Assembly (NCBI GenBank): GCA_013695855.1
Contig: JACCZR010000176.1
Location: forward strand, 1 to 10,280
Origin: Thermoleophilaceae bacterium
GTDB taxonomy: Bacteria > Actinomycetota > Thermoleophilia > Solirubrobacterales > Thermoleophilaceae
Length of the DNA: 10,280 nt
Direction: 5' to 3'
The notes below the pieces were generated by a model that did not search any database, was not told where the DNA came from, and worked only from the letters and a program-made list of their open reading frames with translations. Each line of letters opens with the position of its first letter. Positions within the stretch are counted from its first letter, which is position 1. A program made the position numbers and the translations under genes. Shown one piece after another: positions 1 to 10,260 of the stretch.

Positions 1-5362
<5,362 letters not shown>

Positions 5363-5372
5363 TAGATACCTC

Positions 5373-5488
5373 GGCGGACATCCATGCCCGCGGTTCCGAC
5401 CCGAGCTCGACCTCCGGTCTCCGGTAATTTCGCGGGCATCCATGCCCGCGGTGCCGACCAACGCTCGACGTCCAGTCTCCGGTGAACG
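5373..5488. repeat. Two tandem copies of a 58-nt palindrome-bearing repeat
   Basis: Copy 1 is 5373-5430 and copy 2 is 5431-5488. Over the central 52 positions about 45 match. The best conserved block is CATCCATGCCCGCGGT (5379-5394 and 5437-5452), and CGACC, GCTCGAC and GTCTCCGGT also recur at the same offset. In copy 2 the bases CGCGGGCA (5431-5438) and TGCCCGCG (5443-5450) pair perfectly around TCCA; in copy 1 the same stem is imperfect. The unit lies directly after the rpoC stop and before the terminator. It looks like a REP-type intergenic palindrome, but I do not recognise a named family. Confidence 0.75.
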
Positions 5489-5492
5489 GCTT

Positions 5493-5530
5493 CCGGCCCG
5501 CCTTCATTGGGGGCGGGCCGGTTTGGCTTT
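5493..5530 (+). terminator. Rho-independent-like terminator after rpoC
   Basis: CCGGCCCGCC (5493-5502) pairs perfectly with GGCGGGCCGG (5512-5521) around a nine-base loop, and the T-rich stretch TTTGGCTTT follows. The ten-bp GC stem is strong and the T tract is interrupted. It is positioned to end the rpoBC transcript. Confidence 0.75.
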
Positions 5531-5669
5531 GCCGTAACAGCGGGTAGACCCAACCTTCATCTTCGACTGGACGGGTTACCGATCTGGACGCTTGGCTCGT
5601 CAAGCGGCAGGCGCGGGGGCCGATAGGCCGAAGAGCGGTTGCGAACCCCCCGTCTCTCCCTCCTTCCCC
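5531..5669 (+). other. Unassigned leader region before the transporter gene
   Basis: Between the rpoC terminator and the transporter ATG there is no convincing gene or Shine-Dalgarno sequence; the last 20 bases before the ATG are pyrimidine-rich. Several pairings are possible: GGTA(G)ACCC near 5541 with GGGTTACC near 5573, and CGGGGG near 5618 with CCCCCG near 5647, enclosing GGCCGATAGGCC. I cannot match this to a known riboswitch class. The transporter frame is also open upstream to a TTG at 5592. Confidence 0.3.
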
Positions 5670-6545
5670 ATGACCCTTCAGCTCGGCATACTCTTCGCGC
5701 TTTTCAGCGCGCTGATCACCAACCTGAGCTTCCTCCTCAAGCACAGGGGCGCCCGCGAGGCGCCGCCGGTAACCCTGCGCCATCCGCTGCGTACCGCCGC
5801 GGCGCTCTTTCACTCCAAGTGGTTCGCGATCGGCTGGGCCGTGGCCGTGGTGGCCTGGTGCTTCCACGTGGGCGCGCTTGCGCTCGCACCGCTCTCGGTG
5901 GTCCAGGCCGTGCTCTCGGGTGGGCTGGTCTTCCTCACCGTCCTCGCCGAGCGCTGGTTCGGATGCTCGCTGGGACGGCGCCAGTGGATGGGCGTGGGCT
6001 TCACCGCGCTCGGCCTCGTGCTGCTCACGATCACTCTTCCGAGCCACGCCGGCGACAGCTCGAGCTATTCGGTGGCCGGGATGATCGCCTTCGAGGCAAG
6101 CCTCCTGGCCGTGGGTGCCTTCCTGGTCTTCTCACCGGGGCTCGGCAACCACCAGCACCACGGCGTGCTGCTGGGCGTCGCCGCCGGCATCCTCTTCGGC
6201 GTCTCCGACGTGGCCATCAAGGCACTCACCGGCGCGGTGGGCGACTCCGGCCTCGCCGGGCTGGTCTCGCCCTGGCTGGCCACCTGCGTCCTAGCCTCGA
6301 TCATTGCCTTCTACGCCTCGGCGCGCGGCCTGCAGAAGGGTGAGGCCGTCCCGGTCATCACCCTCACCAGCGCCGCCGCCAACGTCTCGGCCATCTCGGG
6401 CGGCATCCTCGTCTTCGGCGACCCGATGCCGAGCGACCCGGTCGGAATCGTCGTGCAGGGCGTGGCCTTCGTGCTGGTTATCGTGGCCGCGGCGCTCACG
6501 CCGGCGCCGCTTCGCGCTCCGAACGCACAGCTCGCCCGAGCCTGA
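5670..6545 (+). CDS. DMT (drug/metabolite transporter) superfamily membrane protein
   Basis: A 291-residue integral membrane protein with about nine hydrophobic helices (roughly residues 4-22, 50-70, 74-92, 104-124, 134-153, 165-187, 197-217, 228-250, 258-278). The halves resemble each other: each has a small-residue helix with A-L-x-P or V-P-V (ALAPLSVVQAVLSGG and GEAVPVITLTSAAANVSAIS), followed by a V-F/L-x-E/D-x turn, as in EamA and NIPA-like carriers. The N-terminal helix followed by a basic LKHRGA motif matches a group of actinobacterial DMT proteins. The substrate cannot be told from sequence. I chose ATG 5670 because the first helix starts immediately after it; starting at TTG 5592 would add 26 polar residues that do not look conserved. 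The gene is alone between the rpoC terminator and a convergent gene, so it is probably transcribed separately. Confidence 0.8.
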   Translation: MTLQLGILFALFSALITNLSFLLKHRGAREAPPVTLRHPLRTAAALFHSKWFAIGWAVAVVAWCFHVGALALAPLSVVQAVLSGGLVFLTVLAERWFGCSLGRRQWMGVGFTALGLVLLTITLPSHAGDSSSYSVAGMIAFEASLLAVGAFLVFSPGLGNHQHHGVLLGVAAGILFGVSDVAIKALTGAVGDSGLAGLVSPWLATCVLASIIAFYASARGLQKGEAVPVITLTSAAANVSAISGGILVFGDPMPSDPVGIVVQGVAFVLVIVAAALTPAPLRAPNAQLARA

Positions 6546-6595
6546 GCCGGCGGCCCCAGCCTGAGCCCGCGGCCTGCGCCTAAGCCCGCCCGGCG
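6539..6595. repeat. Degenerate 19-nt tandem repeat, three units, across the transporter stop
   Basis: AGCCTGAGCCGGCGGCCCC (6539-6557), AGCCTGAGCCCGCGGCCTG (6558-6576) and the weaker CGCCTAAGCCCGCCCGGCG (6577-6595) follow in register. The first unit contains the stop codon of the transporter. Replication slippage at the 3' end is the simplest explanation. Confidence 0.5.
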
Positions 6596-6617
6596 TCCAG
6601 CCGGCCCACCCGAGTCG

Positions 6618-7829
6618 CTACTCCTCGTTGAGCGGCGGGATCGAGGAGGTCCTCGGCTGCCCGACTCCAAGCTCGATCGCCGTGGCGCTCGGCTCGCGCT
6701 CCCCCGGCGGCCGGCGCTCCAGCCACTCGAGGAAGGCGTTCGCCACGCGGCGGTCGAACTGCGTGCCCGCGTTGACGCGCAGCTCCTTCTTGGCGGCCTC
6801 AACTCCGATCGCCGCGCGGTAGGGACGGTCGGCGGTCATGGCCTCGTAGGCGTCGGCCACCGCGAGGATGCGCGACTCGAGCGAGATCTCGTCGCCCTGC
6901 AACCCGCTGGGGTAGCCGGCGCCGTCGGGGCGCTCGTGGTGGCTGAGCACCCAGCCTCGGATGTCGTCGAAGGCGGTGGTGGTCAGGATGCGGGCACCGA
7001 TCTCGGGATGGCGGCGCATCTCCTCCCACTCCTCGGACGTGAGCGGCCCGGGCTTGCGCAGGATCGCGTCCGAAACACCGATCTTGCCCACGTCGTGGAG
7101 GATCCCGGCTAGGCGCACGCGCTCCATCGCACCGGCCGGGAGGCCGAGCTCGGCGGCCATTGCCGAGGCGAAGCGGCCCACGCTCTGGCAGTGCCGGGCT
7201 GTGCCGGTGTCGCGGATGTCGAGCGCCTCGGCGAGGATCAGGATCGTGGCCAGGTGCACCTCGCTCTCGCGGTCGGCGCGGCCGCGGCGCTCGGCGAGGA
7301 TGGCGCCGATCTCCGGGCTGTGCATCACCGTGCGGTCGCGTCCGAGCTGCTTGGCCGCGGCGACGGCCTGGCAGGCGGCGGTCAGCAGCTCCTCGCCGGT
7401 CTCCCCGTGCTCGGGGAAGCAGGCCACCCCGAAGGAGACGTTGACCGGCATCTGCAGGTCCGCGGTGCCCTCCGTGACCCCCGCCCGTAGCCGCTCGGCG
7501 ACCACGTAGGCGCCGTGTTCGTCGGTGTCCGGCAAGACGAAGGCGAACTCCTGGCCGCCGATGCGCGCGGCGGCGTCCATCTTGCGCTTGGCCTGCTCCA
7601 GCGCGCCGCCGGTGCGCTCGAGGGCCAGCTCAGCGGCGTCGGAGCCCAGGCGGCGGACCAGCTCGCCGAAGTGGTCGACATCCCCGACTACCATGCTCAC
7701 CTTCGCACCCGAGCGCCGGGCGCGAGCGAGCTCGGAGTCCAGGTACTCCTGGAATCCGCGGCGGTTGAGCAGCCCGGTGACGAGGTCGATGCGCGAGGCC
7801 CCCGACATCTGCCTGACGCACGCGCGCAC
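6618..7829 (-). CDS. GGDEF (degenerate) plus HD-GYP domain protein, cytoplasmic part of the frameshifted gene
   Basis: The 403-residue frame opens with RIDLVTGLLNRRGF, the start of a GGDEF domain (about 10-165). D50 and D52 of the first metal loop are present, but FK and ND of the usual DHFKxxND are replaced (DHFGELVRR). The signature is GGQEF (91-95) rather than GG[DE]EF, so diguanylate cyclase activity is doubtful. The RxxD inhibitory c-di-GMP site is kept (R82-D85). The HD-GYP domain (about 185-370) has its signatures: H212, H245-D246 with VGKIG, H274, HHE 297-299, DGAGYP 302-307 and D326. It is therefore a likely c-di-GMP phosphodiesterase of the metal-dependent HD-GYP class. A Pro-rich tail ends the protein. 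GTG 7829 is an artefact of the frameshift, not the native start. Confidence 0.85.
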   Translation of the reverse strand: MRACVRQMSGASRIDLVTGLLNRRGFQEYLDSELARARRSGAKVSMVVGDVDHFGELVRRLGSDAAELALERTGGALEQAKRKMDAAARIGGQEFAFVLPDTDEHGAYVVAERLRAGVTEGTADLQMPVNVSFGVACFPEHGETGEELLTAACQAVAAAKQLGRDRTVMHSPEIGAILAERRGRADRESEVHLATILILAEALDIRDTGTARHCQSVGRFASAMAAELGLPAGAMERVRLAGILHDVGKIGVSDAILRKPGPLTSEEWEEMRRHPEIGARILTTTAFDDIRGWVLSHHERPDGAGYPSGLQGDEISLESRILAVADAYEAMTADRPYRAAIGVEAAKKELRVNAGTQFDRRVANAFLEWLERRPPGEREPSATAIELGVGQPRTSSIPPLNEE

Positions 7830-8376
7830 GCAGCGTCCACACGAACAGGCAGGTCATGGCCGTCATCCCGATGATCACGACCCACCAGCCCGCGGCGGGC
7901 ATGCCCGGATGCTCCGCGATCAGGACGGCGGCGTACATAACGGCAGCGAAGGCCACGTGGGCCGCCGCGGCACCGCGGGCCGAGAAGGAGCCGACGAAGA
8001 GCCCGACCCAGACGTAGAAGAGGGCGGCGACACTCGCGCCGTCGCCGGTGAAGGCAACTCCGGCGGTGATCAGGATCGTGCCGAACGCCCCGACTCCGTG
8101 GAACCACCAGTCGGGCATCCGCCGGGCGGCGAGCACCAACACGGCGCCGAGGGCCAGCGTGACCCCCGCGGTGACCGCAAGCCCCAGCTCGTCGACCTGC
8201 TCTCCGGGGCTGACGAGGACGAGCCATCCGAGCGCCAGCACCGCTCCGGCCACGAACAGCGAGCCGAGCGCCGGGCCATGCAGGAACTCGTCGCGGGAGC
8301 CGCGACCTGCCGGCTCCGAGGGCGTCCCGCCCGATGCGCAGCTCGCGCCCTTGCCATCCGTGTGGTATTGCGCCAA
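7630..8376 (-). CDS. N-terminal six-helix membrane sensor part of the frameshifted signalling gene
   Basis: From TTG 8376 the frame gives about 32 polar residues, then six hydrophobic segments: GSLFVAGAVLALGWLVLV, LAVTAGVTLALGAVLVLAA, FHGVGAFGTILITAGVAF, VAALFYVWVGLFVGSF, HVAFAAVMYAAVLIA and WWVVIIGMTAMTCLFVW. A short basic helix (TLRARVRQ) leads to the cytoplasm. No named sensor domain is recognised. Beyond about 7803 the frame is wrong (Arg/Pro-rich to the stop at 7630), so the genuine part is about 7803-8376. The frame is open upstream to 8460, but that would overlap the rpsL start. Confidence 0.65.
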   Translation of the reverse strand: MAQYHTDGKGASCASGGTPSEPAGRGSRDEFLHGPALGSLFVAGAVLALGWLVLVSPGEQVDELGLAVTAGVTLALGAVLVLAARRMPDWWFHGVGAFGTILITAGVAFTGDGASVAALFYVWVGLFVGSFSARGAAAAHVAFAAVMYAAVLIAEHPGMPAAGWWVVIIGMTAMTCLFVWTLRARVRQADVGGLAHRPRHRAAQPPRIPGVPGLRARSRPALGCEGEHGSRGCRPLRRAGPPPGLRRR

Positions 8377-8382
8377 GACTTG

Positions 8383-8388
8383 AGTGTA
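8383..8388 (-). promoter_or_regulatory. Candidate -10 box for the GGDEF/HD-GYP gene
   Basis: On the minus strand TACACT (8388 to 8383) fits the TAnnnT pattern, with six bases (CAAGTC) before TTG 8376. Transcription starting seven bases after the box would begin on the TTG itself. No clear -35 box is seen. Confidence 0.4.
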
Positions 8389-8405
8389 GGTCGGAAAAGC
8401 GCCCT

Positions 8406-8436
8406 TTGCGAGTTGAAGCGGGTCCGTTGCTACCAT
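8406..8436 (+). promoter_or_regulatory. Candidate rpsL promoter
   Basis: TTGCGA (8406-8411) and TACCAT (8431-8436) are separated by 19 bases and lie just before rpsL. A start point seven bases after TACCAT would leave only about four bases before the ATG at 8447, so the message would be leaderless or nearly so. No Shine-Dalgarno sequence is present, which agrees with this. Confidence 0.5.
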
Positions 8437-8446
8437 CGCCAGCCGC

Positions 8447-8842
8447 ATGCCAAGCACCAATCAGCTCGTCCGCAAGGGCCGCAACCGCCCCAAGAAAAAG
8501 ATCTCGACTCCCGGGCTGAAGTCCGGCCAGGGGCGCAAGCGCCGGGTGGCGGCCCCTCAGCGGCGCGGGGTCTGCACGCGGGTCTTCACCGTAACCCCCA
8601 AGAAGCCGAACTCGGCGCTGCGCAAGGTCGCGCGCGTGCGGCTGACCAACCAGATGGAGGTCACCGTCTACATCCCGGGCGAGGGCCACAACCTCCAGGA
8701 GCACTCGGTGGTGCTCGTGCGCGGTGGCCGGGTCAAGGATCTGCCGGGTGTGCGCTACAAGGTTGTGCGTGGAACGCTCGACGCGTCGGGCGTGAGCGAG
8801 CGAAGGAAGGCTCGCTCGCAGTACGGCACGAAGGCCAAGTAG
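8447..8842 (+). CDS. rpsL: 30S ribosomal protein S12
   Basis: S12 sits in the decoding centre of the 30S subunit. The 131-residue product begins with the conserved TNQLVRKGR and carries PQRRGVCTRV, TPKKPNSALRKVARVRL, IPGEGHNLQEHSVVLVRGGR, VKDLPGVRYK and ARSQYGTK. K52 and K97 correspond to K43 and K88 of E. coli and Mycobacterium, the streptomycin-resistance positions, and both are the sensitive Lys. D98 is the residue that RimO methylthiolates in species having that enzyme. Compared with mycobacterial S12 there is an extra block of nine residues between the N-terminal extension and PQRRG (around SGQGRKRRVAA, 26-36), at the place where Bacillus S12 has a longer insertion. It is first in a two-gene unit with rpsG, three bases downstream. 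Confidence 0.98.
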   Translation: MPSTNQLVRKGRNRPKKKISTPGLKSGQGRKRRVAAPQRRGVCTRVFTVTPKKPNSALRKVARVRLTNQMEVTVYIPGEGHNLQEHSVVLVRGGRVKDLPGVRYKVVRGTLDASGVSERRKARSQYGTKAK

Positions 8843-8845
8843 GGG

Positions 8846-9316
8846 ATGCCCCGCCGCGCCGCCTCGGGCTCCCGCCCGATCGACCCCGACGCCGTCCACG
8901 GCTCGCGCCTGGTCCAGCAGGTCATCAACAAGGTGATGGTCTCGGGCAAGAAGTCGCTGGCGGAGCAGATCGTCTACGACGCCCTCGAGATCCTGTCCCG
9001 CCGCTCCAACCAGGACGTCGTGCCCTCCCTGGAAGACTCGATCAAGCAGTTGACGCCGGTGCTGGAGGTGCGCTCCCGGCGCGTCGGAGGCGCCACCTAC
9101 CAGGTTCCGGTCGAGGTGCCCCAGCGCCGCGCCCGCACCCTCGCCGTCCGCTGGCTGGTCGAGTTCGCGCGCAACCGCCGCGAGAAGACGATGGCCGAGC
9201 GCCTCGCGGGAGAGCTCCTTGACGCCCAGTCTCAGCAGGGCCTGGCCTACAAGCGCAAGGACGACATCTACCGGATGGCGCAGGCGAACAAGGCTTTCGC
9301 CCACTACCGCTGGTAG
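8846..9316 (+). CDS. rpsG: 30S ribosomal protein S7
   Basis: S7 nucleates assembly of the 30S head by binding the 3' domain of 16S rRNA. The 156-residue length is the family norm. Recognisable blocks are the basic N-terminal arm (MPRRAASGSRPIDPD), VQQVINKVMVSGKKSLAEQI, VLEVRSRRVGGATYQVPVEV, RRARTLAVRWLVEFARNR, MAERLAGELLDA and the terminal MAQANKAFAHYRW. AGGGG, overlapping the rpsL TAG, lies directly before the ATG, so S7 translation is probably coupled to S12. In E. coli S7 represses its own operon by binding the rpsL-rpsG gap; with a gap of three bases here there is no room for that structure. fusA normally follows, but here an antisense gene intervenes. Confidence 0.98.
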   Translation: MPRRAASGSRPIDPDAVHGSRLVQQVINKVMVSGKKSLAEQIVYDALEILSRRSNQDVVPSLEDSIKQLTPVLEVRSRRVGGATYQVPVEVPQRRARTLAVRWLVEFARNRREKTMAERLAGELLDAQSQQGLAYKRKDDIYRMAQANKAFAHYRW

Positions 9317-9335
9317 CAGCGGCGCGATAGGCGTC

Positions 9336-9375
9336 CAGGGGGCTCCGCCCCCTGCAGCCGCCGCAGCGCGGCGGC
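9336..9375 (+). terminator. Two back-to-back perfect hairpins after rpsG (possible terminator or dispersed repeat)
   Basis: CAGGGGGC (9336-9343) pairs with GCCCCCTG (9347-9354) around TCC. GCCGCCGC (9357-9364) pairs with GCGGCGGC (9368-9375) around AGC. Both stems are eight bp with no mismatch and are two bases apart. No T tract follows. The GGGGGCTCCGCCCCC form is a frequent intergenic hairpin in GC-rich genomes. They may stop rpsLG transcription, also from the opposing gene. Confidence 0.55.
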
Positions 9376-9477
9376 ACACCCCCCGATTACTCGGCGCCTC
9401 ACCTGCGAAGCAGGCTTCGGCGACCTCTTCTGTGCCAGGCTCGCTTCTCGGACCGCCGCAACCAGCGATCCGCGGCC
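9376..9477. other. Short intergenic stretch between the hairpins and the membrane-protein gene
   Basis: No gene is visible. A small stem CCTGC-GAA-GCAGG lies near 9403-9415, within arms containing CGGCGCC and TTCGGCG. The region is the 3' flank of two convergent genes, and nothing firmer can be said. Confidence 0.25.
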
Positions 9478-9963
9478 CTACCGGCGCGGGTTCGCCAGCC
9501 TGATCATGCCGCCGCCCGCGGCCAGGACGCCCGCCACGAGCTCCAGGTACAGGCCGATTCCCTTCGAGCCTCTCGCGCCTTCGAAGCTTCGGCCGATGGC
9601 TCCGGTCTCGGCGCTCTCGGGGAAGTCGCTGGCCAGGGTGATCACCACCGCCACCACGCCGATCGCGACCAAGGCGGCCGCGGCAGGCCGGCTGGCGCCC
9701 AAGCCGGCGCCCACCGCCATCGCCACGCAGAGAAGTCCGAGCAGCGCGAACGCCGGGCCGTGGCGCTCGAAGCCGCTGAGCTCACAGCGCTCGGCGAGCG
9801 CGGGGTTGGCATCGTTGATGACCTCGCAGGAGCCGCTGGCCACGTCGACCGACGTGATCGTCATGAACAGGGTCGCCACGAGCATGACGCCCGCGGCGAT
9901 GCCCAGCACGGTGATCGCCAGGCCGAGCGCCGGGGAGGGTGTGGTCGTGTCCCTGGCCGCCAC
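9478..9963 (-). CDS. Small four-helix membrane protein of unknown function
   Basis: I do not recognise a named family. The 161-residue product has hydrophobic helices at about 13-35, 69-88, 93-111 and 137-155. The first loop carries C46 and C60 in SCEVINDANPALAERC; if that loop is outside the membrane these could form a disulfide. The third loop (112-136) is polar and Gly-rich (DFPESAETGAIGRSFEGARG). The start is GTG 9961-9963, because an in-frame TGA lies four codons upstream and no ATG precedes the first helix. No clear ribosome binding site is seen. It is transcribed against rpsG and fusA, splitting the normal rpsG-fusA pair. GC-rich codon use resembles its neighbours, so there is no sign of recent transfer. 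Confidence 0.75.
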   Translation of the reverse strand: MAARDTTTPSPALGLAITVLGIAAGVMLVATLFMTITSVDVASGSCEVINDANPALAERCELSGFERHGPAFALLGLLCVAMAVGAGLGASRPAAAALVAIGVVAVVITLASDFPESAETGAIGRSFEGARGSKGIGLYLELVAGVLAAGGGMIRLANPRR

Positions 9964-10029
9964 CCCGCGAGATCATGGCGCACGCGCGGCGGCTTCTCTC
10001 CCCGTGGACTGCACGAACCGCGATATCCC

Positions 10030-10049
10030 CGGGGTGATCCGACACCCCG
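10030..10049. promoter_or_regulatory. Perfect 7-bp inverted repeat between the membrane-protein gene and the fusA leader
   Basis: CGGGGTG (10030-10036) and CACCCCG (10043-10049) are exact inverted copies separated by ATCCGA. It lies 67 bases upstream of the minus-strand GTG and about 40 bases before the candidate fusA -10 box. It could be an operator for either promoter or a transcript hairpin. Confidence 0.35.
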
Positions 10050-10090
10050 TTCGCCATCCTCTAGGGCCTCAAACAGCGGCTTTCCTCTGC

Positions 10091-10096
10091 TACTCT
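10091..10096 (+). promoter_or_regulatory. Candidate -10 box for the fusA transcript
   Basis: TACTCT fits TAnnnT. A start seven bases later (about 10103) would give a leader of about 158 nt before the fusA ATG. No good -35 box is seen at the expected distance. The gene needs its own promoter because the neighbour upstream is antisense. Confidence 0.35.
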
Positions 10097-10133
10097 CGCT
10101 GGTCGGTCCGGCGCTCCTGCTAGCCAGTTGTCG

Positions 10134-10229
10134 GGGGCCGTTCAGCAACTTCGATGGAGACCTTCTACCGATAGATACGGCCCCGGGCCACAGCCCTGCG
10201 CAGCACCGGGCCCTGCATGGGCCTTTTTT
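10134..10229 (+). ncRNA. Candidate structured 5' leader (attenuator) of fusA
   Basis: GGGGCCGT (10134-10141) pairs perfectly with ACGGCCCC (10177-10184). The 35-nt interior can form a second hairpin (TCGATGGAG 10151-10159 with TTCTACCGA 10163-10171, one mismatch and two wobbles). Next come GGGC-CACA-GCCC (10185-10196) and the terminator hairpin. GGGCC at 10185-10189 can pair instead with GGCCC (10209-10213), the 5' arm of the terminator, giving mutually exclusive folds. No named riboswitch class is recognised. Confidence 0.4.
10208..10229 (+). terminator. Intrinsic terminator upstream of fusA
   Basis: GGGCCC (10208-10213) pairs with GGGCCT (10219-10224) around TGCAT: five Watson-Crick pairs plus one G-U, followed by six T from 10224 to 10229. 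It ends 31 bases before the fusA ATG, in the sense direction, so it would stop transcripts entering fusA unless alternative folding or another promoter is used. Confidence 0.65.
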
Positions 10230-10260
10230 CTGCCCGCATACCACCCAGTAGAGAACTCAG

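Larger units (their letters stand above)
6618..8376 (-). pseudogene. Membrane GGDEF/HD-GYP signalling protein, interrupted by a one-base frameshift
   Basis: Two overlapping minus-strand frames together make one normal protein of about 585 residues: six membrane helices, a GGDEF domain and an HD-GYP domain. The frames meet at CCCCC (7799-7803, plus strand). Reading four C instead of five joins RARVRQADVG directly to ASRIDLVTGLLNRRG, the usual signal-helix-to-GGDEF junction. The span 6618-8376 is 1759 nt, exactly one base more than a multiple of three. The frameshift may be a homopolymer sequencing error, a real mutation or programmed slippage; I favour error because both halves look under selection. 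The start is taken as TTG 8374-8376, seven bases beyond a TACACT box, which would make the message leaderless. The gene is convergent with the transporter and divergent from rpsL. Confidence 0.75.

Noticed and set aside
5373..5488. Possible CRISPR array
   Set aside because: Only two directly adjacent copies, no unique spacers between conserved repeats, and no cas genes nearby.
5580..5660. Possible tRNA or small structured RNA gene
   Set aside because: No acceptor stem, T-loop or CCA pattern could be found; the pairings are better described as an unresolved leader.
7525..9222. A 565-codon plus-strand frame through the signalling gene and rpsL/rpsG
   Set aside because: It is antisense to the GGDEF/membrane gene and out of frame with rpsL and rpsG, with no domain-like sequence.
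9478..10123. Plus-strand frames opposite the membrane-protein gene (9506-10123 and 9760-10251)
   Set aside because: Their residues are Ala/Pro/Ser/Arg-rich without helices or motifs, while the minus strand gives a clean four-helix protein.
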